From positions 1 through 48,213 of the forward strand of contig NZ_AYVL01000011.1 in NCBI RefSeq assembly GCF_000502835.1: a DNA stretch of 48,213 nt, given 5' to 3'. This document shows, in pieces, positions 29,140 through 36,354 of this stretch; the first letter of the stretch is position 1; each line of letters starts with the position of its first letter. The stretch is from Mesorhizobium sp. LSJC280B00 (GTDB lineage: Bacteria; Pseudomonadota; Alphaproteobacteria; Rhizobiales; Rhizobiaceae). The notes under the pieces are model-generated. The model was given only the letters and a program-made list of their open reading frames with translations. It searched no databases and was not told the origin of the DNA. The position numbers and the translations under genes are program-made.

Positions 29140-29334
29140 AGCGCGTCGCGTTCGATCGGCCTCATGCGACGCGCTTTAGATTCTTGTTTTATACATGTCG
29201 TTATCGCAAAACCGCTGCACTTTTGCGCGACATGCTTTAGAATGGTTCATCGTTTCACGGAAACGCCGAACAGCTCCATCTTTTGTTTTGACGCAATTCC
29301 GGATGAAAACCGTTCACACTTTTCCTGGAATTGC
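29138..29334. repeat. Three-hairpin composite intergenic repeat of rhizobial type
   Basis: Three consecutive palindromic units fill this gap. Unit 1: AAAGCGCGTCGC at 29138-29149 pairs perfectly with 29166-29177. Unit 2: CATGTCG at 29194-29200 pairs with 29228-29234, and CGCAAAA at 29205-29211 with 29221-29227. Unit 3: GCAATTCC at 29293-29300 pairs with 29327-29334. The wording resembles mosaic intergenic repeats that I recall as frequent in rhizobial genomes (RIME-like), but copy number cannot be checked from one window. The first arm begins within the stop codon of the acyltransferase gene. Confidence 0.7.
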
Positions 29335-29358
29335 TGTAGCGGCCCGCTCGCAAAAAGC

Positions 29359-29670
29359 TCAAATGAAGCGCGGTATCGGACCGTTTTGCGGCGTGGTGCG
29401 GTCGCCGAGGTCGAGGAAGATTTCGTCGATGTAGCACCATCCCCAACCTTCCGGCGGATCGTAGCCTTCGATGACAGGATGGCCGGTTGCCCGAAAATGC
29501 TTGGTGGCATGACGGTTGGGCGAGTCGTCGCAGCAGCCGACATGGCCGCATGTGCGGCAGAGCCGCAGATGCACCCACTGCGAACCGCTCTTCAGGCATT
29601 CCTCGCAGCCGAGCGCGCTCGGTGTCACGTCGCGAATGTCCCCGGCGTGCCTGCATTCGTCTGCCATCAT
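29359..29670 (-). CDS. UBP-type zinc-finger protein
   Basis: A 103-residue protein made almost wholly of a ZnF-UBP domain. The expected ligands are present: Cys6/His8, Cys22/Cys25, Cys38/Cys41, Cys46, His54, His58 and His64, followed by WGWCYIDE. In eukaryotes this fold binds the free C-terminus of ubiquitin; the bacterial role is not established. It starts at tandem ATGs that overlap the upstream flavoprotein stop (TGA within ATGATG), so the two are probably translated together and may cooperate. Confidence 0.9.
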   Translation of the reverse strand: MMADECRHAGDIRDVTPSALGCEECLKSGSQWVHLRLCRTCGHVGCCDDSPNRHATKHFRATGHPVIEGYDPPEGWGWCYIDEIFLDLGDRTTPQNGPIPRFI

Positions 29671-31358
29671 ACGCTCCTGACCAGTTGTGGCGCCACGGCG
29701 AGACTGCCGTTTCGCGCGAGATATGCATGCAGCGCTGCAACCACCTGGGCGCCTTCGCCGACGGCAGCGGCGACGCGCTTGATCGAGCCGGAGCGCACGT
29801 CGCCGATGGCGAACACCCCGCCGCGGTTCGTCTCCAGTGCACCACGTTCCTGGCCAATGTCAGGCCCGGTGCGAACGAAGCCCTTCGCGTCCAACGCCAC
29901 GCCGCATTGCGCCAGCCAGTCGGTGTTCGGATCGGCGCCGATGAACAGGAAGAGGTGGCGGATCGGACGTGCTGTCTCGGTGTCGCGGTTGCGCCAGCGC
30001 ACTTTGCCAAGATTGCCGTCGTCGCCTTCCAGTGCCGCAATCTGCGTCTCAGCCAGCACTTCGATGTTCGGCTGTGCCCTGACGCGCTCCACCAGATAGC
30101 GCGACATGCTCGCATCGAGGCTGCTGCCGCGCGCCAGCAGCCATACCTTCTTCACATGCGCCGCCAGGTAGACGGCAGCCTGACCAGCCGAATTGCCGGC
30201 GCCGACAAGGGCTACCTCTTGCCCGGCGCAAAGCCGCGCTTCGATCGGCGAAGCCCAGTAATGCACGGAGGTTCCCTCGAATTGCGCCAGGTTTGCCATG
30301 TCGAGGCGGCGATAGCGCGCTCCGCTGGCGATCACCACCGACCGTGCCCGCACGGTCTCCCCGCCGCCGACGGCGAGCGTGTAGTGGGCACCGGACGTGT
30401 CGCTTGCGCTGCCCAGCAGCTTCGCCTCGTCCGGTATCACCATCTCGACGCCGAATTTCTGCGCCTGGTTGTAAGCGCGCGCCATCAGCGCCATTCCCGA
30501 AATGCCGGTCGGAAAACCGAGGTAGTTCTCGATGCGCGAGGAGGCACCCGCCTGTCCGCCGAAGGCACGGCAATCGAGCACGATCGTCGACAACCCTTCG
30601 GAAGCCGCGTAGACGGCCGCCGCGAGGCCGGCCGGTCCGGCGCCGACAATGGCCACGTCGTACAGCTTGCCGGCGTCGATCGGCCTCACCAGGCCGATGC
30701 AGCGGGCAAGCTCGTTCTCTCCGGGATTGAGCAGCAGCTTGCCGTTCGGACAGAGCACGATCGGCAAATGGTGGATATCGACATGGAAGCGTTCGATCAG
30801 GGTCCTGGCGCAGGGATCGGCAGCCGAATCGAGAACGCGATGCGGCTGACCGCTGCGAGCCAGAAAACCTTGCAGCCTCAAAACGTCGCCGCTGTCGACC
30901 GGTCCGACAATGATCGGGCCGGCTGTGCCGCTCTCGAGCAGGCCGACACGGCGCAGGATCAGCGCCCGCATGATGCGCTCGCCGAGGTTTGCTTCCTGCA
31001 CCATCAGGTCCCTCAGCCTTTGCGAGGGGATGACGAGCGCCTCGACCGGCTCGACCGCCTCCACATCCACCAGTGAGGGTCGGGCTGAAAGCTGCGCCAA
31101 CTCGCCGACGAAATTGCCTGCACCGTGCGTGACGATTGTTTCGCGCCGGCCGAAGCTGCCGCCCTGGATGATATCCACCTTGCCGGACAGGACCACGATC
31201 AGACCGGGCGCCAGCTCGCCGGCTTTGACGATCTGTTCGCCTGCAGCATAGGACACGGCTTCGCCGAAACGGCCCATGCGGTCCAGTTCTGCCTCAGCCA
31301 GCACTGGAAACATCTGATCGCGACGGGCAATGGAGATCGGATTGGCGGGTTGAGACAT
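29667..31358 (-). CDS. cNMP-binding-domain/thioredoxin-reductase-like flavoprotein
   Basis: A 563-residue fusion. Residues about 15-135 are a cyclic-nucleotide-binding-like beta-barrel (GELAPGLIVVLSGKV and FVGELAQLS). Residues about 150-225 are a small thioredoxin/glutaredoxin-like region. From about 233 on is a class II pyridine nucleotide-disulfide oxidoreductase core with FAD motif GAGPAG at 239-244, FGGQAGASSRIENYLGFP, NADPH motif VGAGNSAGQA and C-terminal FAIGDVRSGSIKRVAAAVGEG. The redox CxxC expected in thioredoxin reductase is absent, so its electron acceptor is unclear. It has ATGA coupling to the zinc-finger gene. Confidence 0.9.
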   Translation of the reverse strand: MSQPANPISIARRDQMFPVLAEAELDRMGRFGEAVSYAAGEQIVKAGELAPGLIVVLSGKVDIIQGGSFGRRETIVTHGAGNFVGELAQLSARPSLVDVEAVEPVEALVIPSQRLRDLMVQEANLGERIMRALILRRVGLLESGTAGPIIVGPVDSGDVLRLQGFLARSGQPHRVLDSAADPCARTLIERFHVDIHHLPIVLCPNGKLLLNPGENELARCIGLVRPIDAGKLYDVAIVGAGPAGLAAAVYAASEGLSTIVLDCRAFGGQAGASSRIENYLGFPTGISGMALMARAYNQAQKFGVEMVIPDEAKLLGSASDTSGAHYTLAVGGGETVRARSVVIASGARYRRLDMANLAQFEGTSVHYWASPIEARLCAGQEVALVGAGNSAGQAAVYLAAHVKKVWLLARGSSLDASMSRYLVERVRAQPNIEVLAETQIAALEGDDGNLGKVRWRNRDTETARPIRHLFLFIGADPNTDWLAQCGVALDAKGFVRTGPDIGQERGALETNRGGVFAIGDVRSGSIKRVAAAVGEGAQVVAALHAYLARNGSLAVAPQLVRSV

Positions 31359-31717
31359 GGTTCGAACCTATCGCCGGTCTCCGACAGTTTGAAGCGGTTT
31401 TTGCGGCTTGCGGCCGGTAGGAACCTAGCCCGCCTGTCGGTAAACGCTGTGTCCTTCGCTTCGCAGTTAACTGACGGCGGCCGTGCGACGATGTCGTCGC
31501 GACGTGCCTCACAATCCGTTGCATCTCCTTGATTTGTTTGATTTGTGCATCCCGGCAAACCCGGCGCATGCTGCTTCAGCCGGCACCTGCCTAAGCCGGC
31601 CAGGCCCGGCGGGCCGTCCTGTGTCAAACTCTCGGCCGCCGGGCTTCTGGACAGCAGAAAACGGCCTGTGTCCGAGCACTCCGCAAACTGGCCTGCGGCC
31701 TGTTGTTCGGCGAGTGC
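31359..31717. other. 359-base intergenic region without a supported gene
   Basis: The gap lies between the starts of the flavoprotein (leftward) and the stop of the oxidoreductase. Short open frames cross it on both strands, but none has a good ribosome-binding site or family features. It should contain the flavoprotein promoter near 31359-31450. An inverted repeat, GAGCACTC at 31674-31681 and GAGTGCTC at 31712-31719, overlaps the oxidoreductase stop codon and may be a 3' structure; it has a 30-base loop and no adjoining T run. Confidence 0.4.
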
Positions 31718-32644
31718 TCAGGCAGCTACCTGAAGCACAATCTTGCCGCGCGTATGCTGCTTCTCGAGCTGTTCCTCGGCCCTGGCGACTTCCTCAAGAG
31801 GATAGATTGCCTGCACGAATGGCCTGACCTTCCCGGCGTCGATGAGGCGGCTGATCTCGGCAAGCTGCGCCGCGTTCGGCTTGGTCAAATAGGAAACGCC
31901 GCGAGCCCGATGCAGGCGGGCCTTCACCGCCGACGGCTCGGAAAGCGTTGAGACGAGCGTCCCGCCGGGCTTGAGCACGTCCCACGAGCGGTCCTGTGTT
32001 TCACCCGCTACCAGGTCGAAGACGAGGTCGACGTCCTCGACAAGCTCCTCGAAGCGCTGGTTCTTGTAATCGACCGCCTGGTCGGCGCCAAGCGCGCGGA
32101 CGAAATCGAAATCCTGCGCGGACACGGTCGTCGCGACAAACGCGCCCGCGGCCTTTGCGAACTGCACCGCCAGATGACCGACGCCGCCGGCGCCGCCATG
32201 GATAAGGACCCGCTGCCCGGATTTGAGGCCGCCGTGATCGAAAAGGCCTTGCCACGCGGTAAGGCCCGCAAGTGGCACGGCGGCGGCTTCGGCGTGGCTT
32301 AAGCGTTGCGGCTTCGCCGCCGCCTCCGTCGCCTTGACGACGACATATTCGGCGTTGCCGCCGCGGTCGTTGCCGAGCATGGCATATAGCGGATCGCCCT
32401 TCTTCAGCATATGGGCCCGCGTGCCGCACAGTTCCACCACGCCGGATACGTCGCGGCCGAGCGTGACGGGCAGATCCGCGCCCGAAGAGCCCTCGCGAAC
32501 CTTGTAGTCGACGGGATTGACGCTTGCCGCGTAGACCTTGAGCGTGACCTCGTCGTCATGCGGCTGAGGCAACGGAACCGCGTCCAGCGAAAGAACCTCC
32601 GGTCCACCAAAATCGTGGATACGGACGGCCTTCATCGTAATCAT
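31718..32644 (-). CDS. NADP-dependent zinc-free oxidoreductase (quinone oxidoreductase-like MDR)
   Basis: A 308-residue medium-chain dehydrogenase/reductase. It has the GroES-like N-terminal half with GRDVSGVV and YKVREG, and a Rossmann half with the nucleotide motif HGGAGGVGHLAVQFAKAAGA near residues 150-170. Structural and catalytic zinc cysteines are absent, placing it with zeta-crystallin/quinone oxidoreductases that reduce quinones or enones with NADPH. ATG at 32644 follows AGGAG. It lies 113 bases downstream of the CBS gene on the same strand. Physiological substrate unknown. Confidence 0.9.
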   Translation of the reverse strand: MITMKAVRIHDFGGPEVLSLDAVPLPQPHDDEVTLKVYAASVNPVDYKVREGSSGADLPVTLGRDVSGVVELCGTRAHMLKKGDPLYAMLGNDRGGNAEYVVVKATEAAAKPQRLSHAEAAAVPLAGLTAWQGLFDHGGLKSGQRVLIHGGAGGVGHLAVQFAKAAGAFVATTVSAQDFDFVRALGADQAVDYKNQRFEELVEDVDLVFDLVAGETQDRSWDVLKPGGTLVSTLSEPSAVKARLHRARGVSYLTKPNAAQLAEISRLIDAGKVRPFVQAIYPLEEVARAEEQLEKQHTRGKIVLQVAA

Positions 32645-32757
32645 GGCTTGCTCCTCGTCGGTTTGCAGTCCAGTTCGCTCTGAACAGTTTCGCCGGCAGG
32701 CCGGCGTCTATCCAGCCGGCGGTTCGGTCGTAGCAAAGGCCGGCCGGTGGTGCGCCG

Positions 32758-33195
32758 TCAGTGTATCGTTTGCGAATGCTCGCCGCCGGGTTGCGAGATG
32801 CCGCTCAGCGCTTCACCTGCTGTCGCCGTCTCGCTGTTGGTGGCGAGGTCGCCCAGCGAAACGATGCCGACCAGGCGCTTGTCGCGGTTTAGCACCGGCA
32901 AGCGGCGCACTTTCAGGTCAGCCATGTTACGCAGAACATCCTCCGCGTCTTCGTCTTCGAAGCAATACCTGACCTCGGTGCTCATCACTTCCCGTACCTT
33001 GGCGTCAGGTGTCTTGCCTTGGGCGACGCCGCGGATTGCGATGTCGCGATCGGTTACCATGCCGACAAGCCGATCGTTCTCGCCCACCGGCATTGCGCCG
33101 GCGTCGAGGCGACCCATCATTTCTGCCGCATCGCGCAGGGTTTGCTGCGGACTGGCGATCTCGACGTCCTTTGTCATGCAGTTGCTAACTTTCAT
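32758..33195 (-). CDS. Stand-alone tandem CBS-domain protein
   Basis: A 145-residue protein with two CBS domains, about 8-62 (VGMVTDRDIAIRG) and 72-128 (VREVMSTEV then LVGIVSLGDLA). Together these form a Bateman module that senses adenine nucleotides or similar ligands. A loose tail of about 20 residues follows. No output domain is fused. ATG at 33195 follows GGAGG. Small proteins of this plan are common in rhizobia and often linked to stress responses, but no partner is evident here. Confidence 0.92.
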   Translation of the reverse strand: MKVSNCMTKDVEIASPQQTLRDAAEMMGRLDAGAMPVGENDRLVGMVTDRDIAIRGVAQGKTPDAKVREVMSTEVRYCFEDEDAEDVLRNMADLKVRRLPVLNRDKRLVGIVSLGDLATNSETATAGEALSGISQPGGEHSQTIH

Positions 33196-33326
33196 TTTAA
33201 CCTCCGTTGGTTGCAGGGCCCGCCGCGGGTTTCCATGATGGAAGGGTGAATGAGCGCCAGCGCAAAACGTTCCATGGCAAGACCCGTTTCGAGCGCTTCG
33301 CCGAAATCACCCTTGCCATCCTCCAC

Positions 33327-33349
33327 CCGACCGCCCTTCAGGCGGTCGG
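33327..33349 (-). other. Stem-loop enclosing the stop codon of the proline-rich gene
   Basis: CCGACCGCC at 33327-33335 pairs perfectly with GGCGGTCGG at 33341-33349, leaving a 5-base loop at 33336-33340. The TGA stop of the minus-strand gene (33338-33340) is in the loop. No T run follows on either strand, so it is not a standard intrinsic terminator. It may stabilise the mRNA 3' end or slow termination. Confidence 0.55.
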
Positions 33350-33562
33350 CCCGGGAAAGGTCGGTTCCGAAGGAATTTCGGAAGGCGTGCCGGGAGGAAC
33401 TCCGATCGGCTCCTGGTCCGGCGTCGGAATTGGATCCGGCGAGGGCGGGGGTACGCCTGGAGGTTCTCCCGGCGGAGTCTCCGGCGGGGCAGGCGGCCGG
33501 GCCGGCTCCGGATTGGGATTGTCCGGCAGTGGATTCGGGTTATTCGGATCGGGATTGTTCAT
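33338..33562 (-). CDS. Small proline-rich protein of unknown function
   Basis: A 74-residue protein, roughly two-fifths proline, with Asn/Asp-rich repeats at the start (NNPDPNNPNP) and PPxxPP clusters later. There is no signal peptide, membrane helix or cysteine. GGGGAG eight bases before the ATG supports real translation. It is almost certainly disordered. Its last codons and stop sit in a 9-bp hairpin (33327-33349). I do not recognise a family beyond low-complexity hypotheticals. Confidence 0.6.
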   Translation of the reverse strand: MNNPDPNNPNPLPDNPNPEPARPPAPPETPPGEPPGVPPPSPDPIPTPDQEPIGVPPGTPSEIPSEPTFPGPTA

Positions 33563-33694
33563 CGATCACTCCCCTGACAACTGTGACCTGATCTCCGCCA
33601 AGAGCGGGTTGCCGCAGCGGCGAGCAGGCTCTCTTGTCCTAAACCAAGGGGAAGCAAAAGCGTTCCCGCTTCCGACGCCACGCGCGGTGCCAAT

Positions 33695-34570
33695 CTATCG
33701 GGCGGTTCCCAGGCTGGCATACATTCCGTTGGTGCGGAATTGCGTCGGGTTGATGCCGTAGAGGCGGCGGAAGACCTTCGAAAAGTAATTGGCATCCTCA
33801 AAGCCGCACATGATGGCGACTTCCTTGACCGGCAGGAAATCGGCCTTCGTCAGCAACTTCGCCGCGCGCTGCAGTCGCTGCTGCAGCACAAATTCGGCGG
33901 GCGGAAGTCCCTCGCTCTCGGCGAAGCAGCGCGAGAAATGCGCGCGGCTCAGGCCGCTGATCTCAGCGAGATCGGCAACGCGGAGCGGCCTGTCGAGATT
34001 GGCCCTGATGTGATCGATGACCGGCTGCATGGCGCTCTTGTCGTCGGTGACGGCATGCGAGCCGAAGACATCGTCGTAGAGCGCCATGGCTGCTTCATAG
34101 GCGACGGCCGAGGCGGCTCCCGGCGAGACCGCGCCCGTGATCAGGCGCACACTGCAATCAGCCAGATGATCGATCGTCGAGGGCTGCAGCCGCAGCACCG
34201 GACCGACGGCGGCAAGGATCGACTTGTGGATGCGCAGTGCCTCCTCGCCGTTCATCGATATCCAGAAGAACTCCCAGCGTTCGCCCTTGGCCAGCCAGTA
34301 ACGGTGGTTGTGCGGCACGAGAACCAGCAAAGTGTCGCCCTTTTGCAGGCGGTAGTTCCGGTTCTCGTAGCGCAATCGGCCGGTGCCGCTGATCGTATGC
34401 TGGAGCACAGTAAACGGCGTCAGGCCGCGCTTGCGCCCATCCCAGTCGTAGACCTCGTTCTCGCGCACTTCATAGCCGGTGCTTGTCGGCATGGTGTGTA
34501 GGCGCTGGCGCCCGCGCGGCAGCGATACCGTCCTGCCCGCCGGCCCGATGTCGATCAAGTTCCGCAGCAC
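33695..34570 (-). CDS. agpT: AraC-family transcriptional activator, probable AgpT
   Basis: A 291-residue regulator. The N-terminal cupin-like sensor (about 45-130; FTVLQHTISGTGRLRYE and GDTLLVLVPHNHRYW) is followed by two helix-turn-helix motifs in the last 100 residues (RVADLAEISGLSRAHFSRCF and VKEVAIMCGFEDANYFSKVFRRLYG). The start is set at GTG 34570 because AGGGG lies seven bases upstream; longer frames run into the promoter region. It is divergent from a GH4/oligopeptide-type ABC operon exactly as described for Sinorhizobium meliloti agpT, which activates alpha-galactoside genes. The symbol rests on family plus context. Confidence 0.85.
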   Translation of the reverse strand: MLRNLIDIGPAGRTVSLPRGRQRLHTMPTSTGYEVRENEVYDWDGRKRGLTPFTVLQHTISGTGRLRYENRNYRLQKGDTLLVLVPHNHRYWLAKGERWEFFWISMNGEEALRIHKSILAAVGPVLRLQPSTIDHLADCSVRLITGAVSPGAASAVAYEAAMALYDDVFGSHAVTDDKSAMQPVIDHIRANLDRPLRVADLAEISGLSRAHFSRCFAESEGLPPAEFVLQQRLQRAAKLLTKADFLPVKEVAIMCGFEDANYFSKVFRRLYGINPTQFRTNGMYASLGTAR

Positions 34571-34769
34571 AAAATTACCCCTAAAAGCATAATCCTTCTC
34601 TGGTCGCGTGCCGAATAAGGCGCATAATCCCTCGAGAAAAGCAAAAGAAACCGCGGTCAAAGAGCGGATGGGAGGAAGTGCCGGATTCCAGCCTGCATAG
34701 CGTGGCAGGCGGGCCAGGCCTCTTTTCGCCGCCTTTGCCGTAGCATTCGATCGGGTCGAGGTGAGGCTG
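34571..34769. promoter_or_regulatory. Divergent agp promoter region with a 9-bp direct repeat
   Basis: The 199 bases between the regulator and the first GH4 gene contain two direct copies of GCATAATCC at 34587-34595 and 34622-34630, 35 bases apart. They are candidate AraC-type half-sites. AGGGGTAATTTT next to 34570 is the regulator's ribosome-binding region on the minus strand. GAGGTGAGG at 34758-34766 serves the GH4 gene. Binding is inferred from the repeat and context only. Confidence 0.45.
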
Positions 34770-36236
34770 ATGAGTTTCAAGATCGCTATCATCGGTGCGG
34801 GAAGCGTCGGGTTCACCAAGAAGCTCTTCACCGACATTTTGTGCGTTCCTGAATTCAGGGATGTCGAATTCGCATTGACCGATCTCAGCGAGCGCAACCT
34901 CCAGATGATCAAGTCGATCCTCGACAGGGTCGTCGAATTCAACAGGCTGCCGACCAAGGTTACGGCAACGACAGACCGCCGTGCTGCCCTCGAGGGTGCC
35001 CGCTACATTATCAGCTGCGTTCGCGTCGGCGGTCTCGAAGCCTATGCGGACGATATCCGCATTCCCTTGAAGTATGGCATCGACCAGTGCGTCGGCGACA
35101 CGATCTGCGCCGGCGGCATCCTCTATGGCCAGCGCAACATTCCGGTAATCCTCGATTTCTGCAAGGATATCCTCGAAGTCGCCGAGCCTGGGGCGAAATT
35201 CCTGAACTACGCCAATCCGATGGCTATGAACACCTGGGCGGCGATCGAATATGGCAGGGTCGATACCGTCGGCCTCTGCCACGGCGTCCAGCATGGCGCC
35301 GACCAGATCGCCGAAGTGCTCGGCGCCAAGTCGCGCACCGAGCTCGACTACGTCTGCTCCGGCATCAATCACCAGACCTGGTTCATCGACCTGCGTCTCA
35401 ACGGCCGCAAGATCGGTAAGGACGAGCTGGTTGCCGCCTTCGAGGCGCATCCGGTCTATTCGCAGCAGGAAAAGCTGCGCATCGATGTCCTGAAGCGCTT
35501 CGGCGTCTATTCGACCGAAAGCAACGGCCATCTTTCCGAATACCTGCCCTGGTATCGCAAGCGGCCGGACGAAATCACCCGCTGGATCGACATGTCCGAC
35601 TGGATCCACGGCGAGACCGGCGGCTACCTTCGTTATTCGACCGAAACACGCAACTGGTTCGAAACGGAGTTCCCTCAATTTCTGGAGTCCGCCGCGAGGC
35701 CGATCGACCCCGCCAAGCGCTCCAACGAGCACGCCAGCCACATTCTCGAGGCGCTGGAGACGAACCGAGTTTATCGCGGCCATTTCAATGTCAAGAACAA
35801 TGGCATCATCACCAACCTGCCGCAGGATGCGATCGTCGAGTCGCCCGGCTTTGTCGACCGCTTCGGCATCAACATGGCCGCCGGCATCGCGCTGCCGGAG
35901 GCCTGCGCCGCCACTTGCATTTCCTCGATCAACGTCCAGCGCATGTCGGTTCATGCGGCGATCTCCGGCGATATCGACCTGCTGAAGCTCGCCGTCCTGC
36001 ACGATCCGCTGGTCGGCGCGGTTTCGACGCCGGAAGAGGTTTGGCAGATGGTGGACGAAATGGTCGTCGCCCAGGCCCGCTGGCTGCCTCAATATGCCGA
36101 TGCGGTGCCGGCCGCGAGGGAGCGGCTTTCGAAATCCAGGGTCAAGACCCGCGAATGGGCCGGTGCGGCAAGGCGCGACGTCCGTTCGATCGAGGAATTG
36201 CGTGCGGAAAAAACGGCTCTCAAGCAGGCCGTCTGA
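34770..36236 (+). CDS. GH4 glycosidase, alpha-galactosidase-like paralogue
   Basis: A 488-residue NAD- and metal-dependent glycosidase. It shows the Rossmann motif IGAGSVGFT near 8-16, NP at 149-150, metal ligand Cys170 in CHGVQHG and His201 in GINHQTW. GH4 enzymes oxidise C3, eliminate the aglycone and rehydrate, acting in the cytoplasm. The CHGVQHG sequence departs from the CHSVQGT of MelA-type alpha-galactosidases and from the second GH4 in this locus, so its specificity may differ (another galactoside, glucoside or uronide). ATG 34770 is preferred to GTG 34761 because GAGGTGAGG precedes it. It is first gene of the agp-type operon. Confidence 0.9.
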   Translation: MSFKIAIIGAGSVGFTKKLFTDILCVPEFRDVEFALTDLSERNLQMIKSILDRVVEFNRLPTKVTATTDRRAALEGARYIISCVRVGGLEAYADDIRIPLKYGIDQCVGDTICAGGILYGQRNIPVILDFCKDILEVAEPGAKFLNYANPMAMNTWAAIEYGRVDTVGLCHGVQHGADQIAEVLGAKSRTELDYVCSGINHQTWFIDLRLNGRKIGKDELVAAFEAHPVYSQQEKLRIDVLKRFGVYSTESNGHLSEYLPWYRKRPDEITRWIDMSDWIHGETGGYLRYSTETRNWFETEFPQFLESAARPIDPAKRSNEHASHILEALETNRVYRGHFNVKNNGIITNLPQDAIVESPGFVDRFGINMAAGIALPEACAATCISSINVQRMSVHAAISGDIDLLKLAVLHDPLVGAVSTPEEVWQMVDEMVVAQARWLPQYADAVPAARERLSKSRVKTREWAGAARRDVRSIEELRAEKTALKQAV

Positions 36237-36354
36237 ATTTCGCCAGGACGGATCGCGGCGAGCTTTCGGAGGATTTTCCGCACCCGTCTGTACATTCGTT
36301 CGAGGAGAAATGGAGCGGCGTCAACGCGCTCCTGAACAACAGGGAGGAGAGACG

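Noticed and set aside
29138..29334. CRISPR array or insertion-sequence end
   Set aside because: The three palindromes differ in sequence, with no spacers, transposase or target duplication.
31674..31719. Inverted repeat near the oxidoreductase stop considered as a terminator
   Set aside because: The loop is 30 bases and no adjoining T run follows on the minus strand, so it is kept only as a possible structure.
31483..31827. Short plus-strand frame in the 359-base gap
   Set aside because: No ribosome-binding site, Arg/Pro-rich composition, and it runs into the antisense of the oxidoreductase gene.
34581..36092. Long minus-strand open frame (about 503 codons) opposite the first GH4 gene
   Set aside because: It mirrors the codons of a clear GH4 gene; long antisense frames arise from GC-rich third positions. 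The product has no recognisable domain.
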